From Chloroflexota bacterium (GTDB lineage: Bacteria > Chloroflexota > Anaerolineae > Aggregatilineales > UBA3940), in contig JAHEME010000236.1 of the NCBI GenBank assembly GCA_024643825.1, positions 1 through 5,643 of the forward strand: a stretch of 5,643 nt of DNA. Reading direction: 5' to 3'. The translations under genes were made by a program, and so were the position numbers. Every line of letters starts with the position of its first letter. Position 1 is the first letter of the stretch. The notes beneath the pieces are model-generated. The model worked only from the letters and a program-made list of their open reading frames with translations. It was not told the origin of the DNA and ran no database searches. Shown here one piece after another: positions 1 through 5,075 of the stretch.

Positions 1-1
1 G

Positions 2-49
2 TTCGAGATGGTTCCTATTGGCTTTGACAAACTCAGCGTTACGCCATAA
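2..49 (+). CDS. C-terminal tail of an upstream gene (partial, tentative)
   Basis: The second reading frame is open from the left edge to a TAA at 47-49 and would encode the last 15 residues of a protein, reading F-E-M-V-P-I-G-F-D-K-L-S-V-T-P. It ends 15 nt before the start codon of the lipoprotein gene, the spacing expected of a same-strand neighbour. The piece is far too short to identify a family. The third frame is also open here up to a TGA at 66-68, but it would give a less protein-like tail and would overlap the next gene. The assignment rests on frame, spacing and plausible composition only. Confidence 0.4.
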   Translation, partial: FEMVPIGFDKLSVTP

Positions 50-64
50 CAGGGTGCTTCCGAG

Positions 65-1285
65 ATGATAATGAATCGTCACAACTACTCACGCGGGTTT
101 CTGATCTTGATAGCTGGTGCGGCGATTCTGTCCGCCTGCTCTCCGCCTGCCCCCGAACCGACTCCTACGCCAACGGCCCTACCAACGGGAGCGCCGATCC
201 CGGCGACCGAAATCCCGCAGGCGGCAGCGGCTCCAGCCGCGATAGAGCCAACACCGATTGGCCCTTATGGGCCGACCAACTTCCCGGCGGATGTAGACCC
301 ACTGACGGGACTGCCTGTCGATGACCCGGCAACGCTGAACAGGCTGCCGATTCTCATCAAGGTGAGCAATGAGTCTGATGTGGTACGCCCCCAGAGTGGA
401 TGGTCGTTTGCTGACCATGTGTGGGAGTATCAGATGGAGGGCTTCGCACAGACGCGCTACACCGCCGTGATGTACGGGAAATCAGCCGAGCGCGTGGGGT
501 CGGTGCGCAGCGCACGCTTGATCGACGTCGAACATCTGGTGGATATGTACAGCGGCATTCTCGTATTTTCTGGTGGCAGCACCAACTTCGCCCATGATCC
601 TCCCGGCCCGCCGCGCATTCGGGAATTAGTGCTGGCGGCTCCCTGGCGCAACCGTGCGATGTCCGAGCAGATGGGCTTTGGCCCACCGAATCTGGTGCGC
701 ATCCCGGATATTCCACGACCGGGCATTGCAGGGTATCACACGTTGTTTGCGATCCCGGATGAAATCTGGAAGTGGGCCGAGCAGCAGGGATTCACCCAGC
801 GGCCTAACCTCGATGGGTTGGCATTTGATGTGAATCCGCCAGCCGGGGGCACACAAACCACCGAGATGATCATCGACTATCCCGGCATTGGGCCGAAGCA
901 TACCTGGCATTGGGATGAGGGGCGGAACGCATGGTTGAGTTCCACTGATGACCAGCCTTCCTATGATACGCTCGTTCCCGATGTTCAGGTTGCGTTTCCT
1001 AATGTAGTGATCCTGTATGTACCGCATTATCAGGCGGACTTCCTGGAGCAAGAAGGCGAGTTGGGAGAACTGTATTCAGTGGGGATAGAACTGACTGGCG
1101 AAGGGGATGCCGTCATTCTGCGGAACGGTCAGCGATATACTGCTACATGGCATCGCGTTGGGACCGCCGGAATGCTTCAATTCACAGATGCAGCAGGGGC
1201 AACCATTCCCCTGACACCGGGACAGGTGTTTTTCAATACGGCAGACACCTTGTACTTTGCCCCGAATATCACGTTTACGCCGTAG
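65..1285 (+). CDS. DUF3048 domain-containing (YerB-like) lipoprotein
   Basis: This gene encodes a 406-residue exported lipoprotein. The N-terminus has a basic start, a hydrophobic stretch at about residues 11-22 and a lipobox L-S-A-C with the lipidated Cys at 25. A Pro/Thr/Ala-rich, probably disordered linker covers about residues 26-70. The DUF3048 N-terminal domain follows, starting near D78-P-L-T-G-L and including the family's hallmark V-G-S-V-R-S-A-R at 144-151. The C-terminal DUF3048_C part spans roughly 280-400, with the typical W-H-R...G...I-P-L-T-P-G-Q-V-F-F pattern near the end. The family, which includes Bacillus subtilis YerB, has no well-established biochemical role; an envelope function is inferred from the lipoprotein signal. 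ATG at 65 and ATG at 71 are both possible starts; AGGG at 51-54 and GAG at 62-64 are only weak ribosome-binding sites. The ferredoxin gene follows after 9 nt, so the two are probably co-transcribed. Confidence 0.9.
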   Translation: MIMNRHNYSRGFLILIAGAAILSACSPPAPEPTPTPTALPTGAPIPATEIPQAAAAPAAIEPTPIGPYGPTNFPADVDPLTGLPVDDPATLNRLPILIKVSNESDVVRPQSGWSFADHVWEYQMEGFAQTRYTAVMYGKSAERVGSVRSARLIDVEHLVDMYSGILVFSGGSTNFAHDPPGPPRIRELVLAAPWRNRAMSEQMGFGPPNLVRIPDIPRPGIAGYHTLFAIPDEIWKWAEQQGFTQRPNLDGLAFDVNPPAGGTQTTEMIIDYPGIGPKHTWHWDEGRNAWLSSTDDQPSYDTLVPDVQVAFPNVVILYVPHYQADFLEQEGELGELYSVGIELTGEGDAVILRNGQRYTATWHRVGTAGMLQFTDAAGATIPLTPGQVFFNTADTLYFAPNITFTP

Positions 1286-1294
1286 CAGGAGCCG

Positions 1295-1564
1295 ATGACG
1301 CACATCATCACCGGGTTGTGTCTGCGCCATGAAGGATGCATTGAGGTCTGCCCTGTCGATTGCATTGTGGCAGGGCAGCCTATCGATCAGTGGCCTTTCA
1401 GCTACATTGACCCGCTGACGTGCATTGACTGCGGGTTGTGCATCCCCACCTGCCCGTATAACGCCATCTGGCCGGAAGCGAACGTGCCGGAGCCGCTTCA
1501 AGCGGACATTGCCGTGAACTATGCGTTCTTTACGGATGGCCCAGGGTATCAGGCAAGACGCTGA
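1295..1564 (+). CDS. Small ferredoxin with two iron-sulfur cluster motifs
   Basis: The 89-residue product is a cytosolic electron carrier of the bacterial two-cluster ferredoxin type. The second motif is canonical: C43-x2-C46-x2-C49-x3-C53-P. The first is shortened: C9-x5-C15-x3-C19-P-x2-C23, which lacks the usual C-x2-C-x2-C start. Compared with seven-iron ferredoxins, C9, C15 and C53 would hold one cluster (3Fe-4S, or 4Fe-4S with a further ligand), and C19, C43, C46 and C49 a regular 4Fe-4S cluster; that assignment is inference. The short tail ending near F-F-T-D-G-P-G-Y has no further motif. An AGGAG at 1287-1291 lies just before the ATG. The start is 9 nt after the stop of the DUF3048 gene, which suggests one transcript, though no functional link between the two families is known to me. 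The redox partner cannot be told from this window. Confidence 0.9.
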   Translation: MTHIITGLCLRHEGCIEVCPVDCIVAGQPIDQWPFSYIDPLTCIDCGLCIPTCPYNAIWPEANVPEPLQADIAVNYAFFTDGPGYQARR

Positions 1565-1706
1565 TCGCTCCCCAACCATATACCATCCTCCGTACTCTCT
1601 CCTTCGGGTTTTCTCCGGCATCTCCCCGTAAGACGAAAAGCAGTCCTTGTTTGTGACAGGTGTCCTCACTTTGAGTTGATCCACTATCCAACCTGCTGCG
1701 TGGCTT

Positions 1707-1712
1707 TATACT
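1707..1712 (+). promoter_or_regulatory. Possible -10 box (TATACT) for the unrecognised gene
   Basis: TATACT differs from the sigma-70 -10 consensus TATAAT at one position and lies about 50 nt before the start codon of the next gene. No convincing -35 sits 16-18 nt upstream: the nearest TTGATC (1676-1681) leaves a 25-nt gap, and there is no TGn extension. The call is therefore weak, but the position fits a leader of about 40 nt. Confidence 0.25.
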
Positions 1713-1747
1713 GGAACTAGAACAGAATGAATTGAGAACTCACCTAT

Positions 1748-1752
1748 AGGAG
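1748..1752 (+). promoter_or_regulatory. Ribosome-binding site that decides the start at 1760
   Basis: AGGAG lies 1 nt before an ATG at 1754 and 7 nt before a second in-frame ATG at 1760. Ribosomes normally need about 5-9 nt, so the second ATG is the likely start and the protein should begin M-D-D-L rather than M-P-M-D-D-L. Confidence 0.7.
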
Positions 1753-1759
1753 AATGCCA

Positions 1760-3040
1760 ATGGACGATCTGAGACAGCGGCTCGAAATCTCGAAGAGCCA
1801 ACTCGATGCTATCAACGATCTAATTCTGAACCCGGATAATGTGGCGATCACAGCACTGCTGGAGATCGTTGCCAACTATGGAACCCCGGACGAGATCAAT
1901 CAAAAGGCAGCCGAGGCACGTAAGCTGGATAACTTGCTCGGACGCCTCGACGAAATCGGTTCGTCCTACCGTGCTGACCTTGATTGGCTCATCGCACAAC
2001 GAGATCAAGGGGCCTTCGTCAGCGTAGACGAATACCGCCATCAAGTGCTGGGTGAACACGCGGACACGATGCAATTTCAGGACGACTTCGCCGTGACGCT
2101 GGAAGTCAGCGCGGCGCAGTACTTCCCGTGGCTGCGCGCCGAGGCGGAGCAGGCTATCGCCCGCAGGGAACTGATGCCGGGGCGATTTATCCGCGTGCGC
2201 AAGATGAAAGAGTCAGAGGCTGATCAGGGGGATATGCTGGCCTTCGCCGCCGCCATGCAGATCATGGGGGCCAGCTATGTCGAAACGCTGGATACCAGGG
2301 GAACAGATGGTTCCAATGTTCATCTGGGTGGTCCTGCGACGATTACTGGATACTTCGGCGGGATTGGTCAGCCGAATGACTATCCACTCAAATGGATTGA
2401 TGAGCTTCTGTACTACTACACAACTTACGGTACACGGCAGGTGCTGAATGTAAATCCAGGAACTGTGTTTCTGGGGTACATGCTGTACAAACTCGGCATC
2501 GATATGGAGTTCAAGATTTCGGTATTTATGGGAAATGACAATCCGTATGCCGCCCTGTGGACTCTGATCGGAGCGAAGCTGTTTGCGCGTGAGGATGGCT
2601 CCAGCCCGTTGATCGGCTTCAATTGGAGCAACTCGGTCAACAACGAGACGATGGAGATCACGGCTGAATTCCGCCGGACGCTGGGTTTTGAGGATGTGGT
2701 TCGATTCGAGCATCACATCACGGAGACATGGCGGAACATCGTCCGGCAGCCTTATGATCGTCGCGAGGAGTTGATGGCACTGGGCGGGCATGTCAAGAAC
2801 ATCAGCGCGAAGCATGAAGGCGGAAACGTCGAGGCGGAACAGGCGCTCGAAGCTGCCGGGAAGCATACTTCCGATGTTTTGGACTACTTCCGGAAAAAGG
2901 ATGAAGTGATCGAATCCGGGGAGTGGGATGCCCTGCTGAACAACTATCTGGAGAAGCACAAGGCAGTGAATGCGACTGCGCGGCGTCTTACGGAATGTGG
3001 TCTCGCGTTCATCGCTGCCTCGGAGCTGCATCACCGATAG
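1760..3040 (+). CDS. Conserved-looking soluble protein of unknown function, 426 residues
   Basis: I do not recognise this family. The product has no signal peptide or membrane segment and should be cytosolic. Residues 1 to about 140 are helix-rich and charged; about 145-320 alternate hydrophobic strands with Gly/Asn turns, as in an alpha/beta (possibly TIM-barrel) enzyme fold; the last 70 or so residues are again helical. Segments that look like active-site loops are H188-L-G-G-P followed by G-Y-F-G-G-I-G-Q-P, M257-G-N-D-N-P-Y, G286-F-N-W-S-N-S with N294-N-E-T, the pair H318-H319, and H344 and H352-E-G-G. The several His and acidic residues could bind a metal or substrate, but this is inference. 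The start is set by the AGGAG at 1748-1752; an ATG two codons upstream is less likely. The gene is followed by a terminator-like hairpin and then an aminotransferase with its own promoter, so it may be transcribed alone. Length and codon use suggest a genuine gene. Confidence 0.85.
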   Translation: MDDLRQRLEISKSQLDAINDLILNPDNVAITALLEIVANYGTPDEINQKAAEARKLDNLLGRLDEIGSSYRADLDWLIAQRDQGAFVSVDEYRHQVLGEHADTMQFQDDFAVTLEVSAAQYFPWLRAEAEQAIARRELMPGRFIRVRKMKESEADQGDMLAFAAAMQIMGASYVETLDTRGTDGSNVHLGGPATITGYFGGIGQPNDYPLKWIDELLYYYTTYGTRQVLNVNPGTVFLGYMLYKLGIDMEFKISVFMGNDNPYAALWTLIGAKLFAREDGSSPLIGFNWSNSVNNETMEITAEFRRTLGFEDVVRFEHHITETWRNIVRQPYDRREELMALGGHVKNISAKHEGGNVEAEQALEAAGKHTSDVLDYFRKKDEVIESGEWDALLNNYLEKHKAVNATARRLTECGLAFIAASELHHR

Positions 3041-3054
3041 GAGTCTGCTACGGT

Positions 3055-3071
3055 TGATCCTGCCTGGATCA
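3055..3071. repeat. Short inverted repeat after the unrecognised gene
   Basis: TGATCC (3055-3060) and GGATCA (3066-3071) form a perfect 6-bp stem with a 5-nt loop, starting 14 nt after the stop codon. No T-tract follows. It could be a minor transcript 3' structure or a chance palindrome. Confidence 0.35.
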
Positions 3072-3090
3072 TCGTGATAGGAATCCACAA

Positions 3091-3129
3091 AATCCTGGCT
3101 GGGGAGTCGTCTCTTCCTCAGCCAGGATT
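3091..3129 (+). terminator. Strong inverted repeat, probable transcription terminator
   Basis: AATCCTGGCTG (3091-3101) pairs perfectly with CAGCCAGGATT (3119-3129), an 11-bp stem. It can extend inward by up to five more pairs including two G-U wobbles (3102-3106 with 3114-3118), leaving a 7-nt loop. It lies 50 nt after the stop of the preceding gene and before the promoter of the next. The sequence after the stem (CTGTTCCTCG) is only mildly T-rich, so it is not a textbook intrinsic terminator; it may work with Rho or serve as an RNA 3'-end barrier. Confidence 0.65.
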
Positions 3130-3164
3130 CTGTTCCTCGCAAATTCCATAGAACGATGTGGATA

Positions 3165-3173
3165 TGGTATAGT
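3165..3173 (+). promoter_or_regulatory. Probable extended -10 promoter of the aminotransferase gene
   Basis: TGG followed by TATAGT matches an extended -10 element (TGn plus a hexamer one base from TATAAT). No good -35 is visible at the right distance, which is typical for extended -10 promoters. Transcription would begin near 3180 and give a leader of about 54 nt. The element lies downstream of the terminator-like hairpin, which fits a separate transcription unit. Confidence 0.45.
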
Positions 3174-3193
3174 GTGACCCCATCGCATCTATG

Positions 3194-3222
3194 CACTTCT
3201 ACCCTTATTTACACTTCTACCC
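3194..3222 (+). repeat. Tandem 11-mer direct repeat in the aminotransferase leader
   Basis: CACTTCTACCC occurs exactly twice, at 3194-3204 and 3212-3222, with an 18-nt period. Both copies lie between the predicted transcription start and the start codon. The TACCC end of each copy is complementary to the GGGTA end of the ribosome-binding region. It may be a pair of binding sites or a translation-control element; function is unknown. Confidence 0.55.
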
Positions 3223-3231
3223 CAGGGGGTA
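3218..3231 (+). promoter_or_regulatory. Palindrome covering the aminotransferase ribosome-binding site
   Basis: TACCCC (3218-3223) and GGGGTA (3226-3231) are perfect complements around a central AG. The right half contains the Shine-Dalgarno sequence AGGGGG (3224-3229), which ends 4 nt before the ATG at 3234. As RNA the innermost pair cannot form, leaving five pairs and a 4-nt loop that would hide the ribosome-binding site; as DNA it could be an operator. Confidence 0.4.
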
Positions 3232-3233
3232 TT

Positions 3234-4514
3234 ATGGCAAACGCAAAGGATCATCTCTCTCCGGTCTGGACGCATCTGACTCAACTGGTCATTTCCCGTG
3301 CAGAAGGCGCATACCTCTATGATGAGGCAGGGACGGCCTACCTTGACTTCACCAGCGGGATCGGAGTCACGAATACTGGGCACTGCCATCCCGCAGTGGT
3401 CGAGGCAATCCGTGAGCAGGCTGGGCGTCTGCTGCACGGGCAGGCGAATATCGTGTTTCACCCGGCGATGCTCCAATTGGCTGAATCGCTGCGTCAGGTC
3501 GTGCCGTCCTCGCTGGATAGCTTTTTCTTTTCCAACAGCGGCGCAGAAGCGGTCGAAGCGGCGATGAAGCTGGCGCGCCAGGCGACGGGGCGTACCAATA
3601 TGATCGTGTTCCAGGGATCGTTTCACGGGCGTACCGTCGGCACGATGTCGCTGACAACCTCCAAGACGATCTATCGCGGCGGCTATCAGCCGTTGATGTC
3701 AGGGGTATTTGTCGCACCGTTCCCCTATGCGTATTACTACGGGTGGAGTGAGGAAGAAACCGTCGCCTTCTGTCTGCGAGAGTTACGTCACATGCTCAAA
3801 TCGCAGACATCCCCTCAAGAGACAGCCGCAATCTTGATTGAATCGGTGCTGGGTGAGGGTGGCTATGTTGTGCCGCCCGTCGCCTTCATGCACGGTCTGC
3901 GTGAAATCTGCGATGAGCACGGCATCCTGCTGATCGCCGACGAAATCCAATCCGGCTTTGGTCGCACCGGCAAATTCTTCGCTATTGAGCATTTTGGCAT
4001 CCAGCCCGATATCATGATCATGGCGAAGGGGTTGGCATCGGGTCTGCCGCTGAGCGGCATCGCATCCCGGCAGGAACTCATGGATCGGTGGGAAGCGGGT
4101 TCGCACGGAGGAACCTACGGAGGCAACGCGGTTGCATGCGCGGCTGCCGTAGCCACGATCCGCGTGCTGCGCGAAGAGAACATGGTAGAGAATGCCGCCG
4201 CAATGGGCGAGTATCTGCTATCGCGTCTGCGCGAGATTCAGGACGGCAACCCGGTCCTGGGGGATGTGCGTGGCGCGGGATTGATGGTCGCCACGGAATT
4301 CGATCCTTCGATGGCGGATGATCATGGCAAGGCGCTGACTACTGCCGTGCAGAACGCTTGCATGGAAGAGAATCTGATTCTGCTCAACTGTGGAACCTAT
4401 GGCAATGTGATCCGCTGGATTCCGCCGCTCATTGTGACGAAAGAACAGATCGACGAGGCGGTTTCCATCTTCGAGCGCGCCGTTCAGAAAGCAACCGCTT
4501 CGATTGCCGTGTGA
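3234..4514 (+). CDS. Class III PLP-dependent aminotransferase (GabT/ArgD-like)
   Basis: The 426-residue product belongs to the class III (fold type I) aminotransferases, which transfer an amino group, usually from an omega-amino acid, to a keto acid such as 2-oxoglutarate. Visible hallmarks are S100-N-S-G-A-E (phosphate-binding loop), F-H131-G-R-T (the usual aromatic/His-Gly region stacking on PLP), E203 in E-S-V-L-G-E-G-G, D236-E-I-Q239 (D236 contacts the pyridine nitrogen), the Schiff-base lysine K265 in M-A-K-G-L-A-S-G, and T294 in G-G-T-Y-G-G-N. All key residues are present and the length is normal. It most resembles 4-aminobutyrate aminotransferases, but acetylornithine or other omega-amino acid substrates cannot be excluded. 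The reading frame is open further upstream to 3156, but ATG 3234 has the Shine-Dalgarno AGGGGG and the family's usual N-terminus; the upstream extension overlaps the promoter. The gene converges with the Mut7-C gene. Confidence 0.93.
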   Translation: MANAKDHLSPVWTHLTQLVISRAEGAYLYDEAGTAYLDFTSGIGVTNTGHCHPAVVEAIREQAGRLLHGQANIVFHPAMLQLAESLRQVVPSSLDSFFFSNSGAEAVEAAMKLARQATGRTNMIVFQGSFHGRTVGTMSLTTSKTIYRGGYQPLMSGVFVAPFPYAYYYGWSEEETVAFCLRELRHMLKSQTSPQETAAILIESVLGEGGYVVPPVAFMHGLREICDEHGILLIADEIQSGFGRTGKFFAIEHFGIQPDIMIMAKGLASGLPLSGIASRQELMDRWEAGSHGGTYGGNAVACAAAVATIRVLREENMVENAAAMGEYLLSRLREIQDGNPVLGDVRGAGLMVATEFDPSMADDHGKALTTAVQNACMEENLILLNCGTYGNVIRWIPPLIVTKEQIDEAVSIFERAVQKATASIAV

Positions 4515-4528
4515 CTTTGTTGCATACG

Positions 4529-4568
4529 CGGGGACGAGATACACATCGGGGACGATCATTCGTCCCCG
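4529..4568. terminator. Shared hairpin between convergent genes, with a duplicated arm
   Basis: CGGGGACGA (4547-4555) and TCGTCCCCG (4560-4568) form a perfect 9-bp stem with the 4-nt loop TCAT. The loop holds the stop codon of the minus-strand Mut7-C gene, and the right arm encodes its last residues. A second direct copy of CGGGGACGA at 4529-4537, 18 nt upstream, can pair with the same right arm in competition. The position suits a bidirectional terminator for the aminotransferase and Mut7-C genes, but neither side has a T-tract. Confidence 0.5.
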
Positions 4569-5026
4569 TTCAGCCTGCCCTGAATCGCGCTCCAGTGTGT
4601 GCCGTTCCAGTAAACACGCCGGCAACCGGGGCACTCGGTGAAGGCATCCTTCGTGCGCCATATATAGGGGGGCACGCGGCTCTGGGCGGAATTGCGCGGC
4701 AGTGTTTTGAGGGGCGTATTACATACGCCGCATCGGGCAGTCACAGGCTTCGGTGGCGGGCCAATGTTGGCCTGCACTTCTTTGATCTGGTCATCAAGAC
4801 GCTGGCTGTCAATGAGGAGGGCCGTGATGCCCCTTCGCCTGACCAGCCCACGATCTCTCGTCAGGATCACGCGGGACTCGGCGCGAGCCTGACGCACCAC
4901 CTCGCGATCATCTGTATCAGGGATGTAGGCAGCATCATACCCCATCAGGCGCAGCCACCGCGCTAATCGACCTAACATCGCATCCAGCAGCAGGGGAGGC
5001 GTTCCCTGAATCTCGTCGTTTAGCAT
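4556..5026 (-). CDS. Mut7-C RNase domain-containing protein (PIN-like, zinc ribbon)
   Basis: The 156-residue product matches the Mut7-C family (PF01927, formerly DUF82), named after the C-terminal domain of the C. elegans exonuclease MUT-7 and predicted to be a PIN-like RNase. The N-terminal part has L14-D15-A-M-L-G-R-L-A-R-W-L-R and I-L-T-R-D58, whose acidic residues are the likely metal-binding catalytic positions. The C-terminal part is a zinc ribbon: C99-x2-C102 and C132-x2-C135, followed by the family's V-Y-W-N-G-T-H-W. Length is normal for a stand-alone protein. M17 could not be the start because it would remove D15, so ATG 5026 is chosen although its ribosome-binding site is weak and lies in an inverted repeat. 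It follows the ThpR gene by 49 nt on the same strand, probably as one operon. RNA substrates are not known. Confidence 0.92.
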   Translation of the reverse strand: MLNDEIQGTPPLLLDAMLGRLARWLRLMGYDAAYIPDTDDREVVRQARAESRVILTRDRGLVRRRGITALLIDSQRLDDQIKEVQANIGPPPKPVTARCGVCNTPLKTLPRNSAQSRVPPYIWRTKDAFTECPGCRRVYWNGTHWSAIQGRLNGDE

Positions 5027-5029
5027 GGG

Positions 5030-5055
5030 ATGATCCGGTGTTGGTGTCGGATCAT
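5030..5055 (-). promoter_or_regulatory. 8-bp inverted repeat directly before the Mut7-C start codon
   Basis: ATGATCCG (5030-5037) and CGGATCAT (5048-5055) are perfect complements with a 10-nt loop. The element fills half of the 49-nt gap between the ThpR and Mut7-C genes and ends 3 nt before the Mut7-C ATG. The only purine-rich ribosome-binding candidate (GGA on the minus strand) lies inside the stem. It could reduce translation of the second gene, stabilise the processed mRNA, or be an operator. Confidence 0.45.
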
Positions 5056-5075
5056 GATGATTCTGCTTCCATTGG

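Larger units (their letters stand above)
1565..1753. other. Intergenic region upstream of the unrecognised gene
   Basis: This stretch separates the ferredoxin gene from the next plus-strand gene. Its first part is pyrimidine-rich (C/T runs at about 1566-1630). I find no good terminator hairpin after the ferredoxin gene: the CCTTCGGG near 1602 gives only about two base pairs around a UUCG loop. A possible -10 box and a clear ribosome-binding site lie at its right end and are listed separately. A minus-strand open frame crosses it but looks like a shadow. Confidence 0.5.

Noticed and set aside
1596..1618. Possible terminator around CCTTCGGGTTTT after the ferredoxin gene
   Set aside because: The stem around the TTCG loop is only about two base pairs, so the T run alone is not evidence of termination.
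1076..1684. Minus-strand open frame (202 codons) across the lipoprotein end, the ferredoxin gene and the intergenic region
   Set aside because: It is antisense to the ferredoxin gene, whose cysteine motifs are unmistakable, and its own translation shows no family features.
3050..3063. ACGGTTGATCCTGC-like stretch resembling the conserved 5' end of archaeal/eukaryotic small-subunit rRNA
   Set aside because: Only about 14 bases match; the following sequence is a short palindrome, a terminator-like hairpin and a protein gene, with no rRNA continuation. It is a chance match.
2213..3196. Long minus-strand open frame (327 codons) opposite the unrecognised gene
   Set aside because: It is antisense to a plus-strand gene with a good ribosome-binding site, has an Arg/His/Cys-heavy shadow-like composition, shows no recognisable motif and would cross the terminator-like hairpin.
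3156..3233. N-terminal extension of the aminotransferase from the ATG at 3156
   Set aside because: The 26 extra residues overlap the extended -10 promoter and leader, lack a ribosome-binding site and do not resemble the family N-terminus.
4358..4966. Plus-strand open frame (202 codons) overlapping the aminotransferase end and opposite Mut7-C
   Set aside because: It overlaps two well-supported genes in other frames, has no ribosome-binding site or motif, and crosses the convergent hairpin.
3055..5054. TGATCC/GGATCA inverted repeats at 3055-3071 and 5031-5054 as sites of one regulator
   Set aside because: The half-sites match but the spacers differ (5 versus 12 nt between TGATCC and GGATCA), so a shared operator is not supported.
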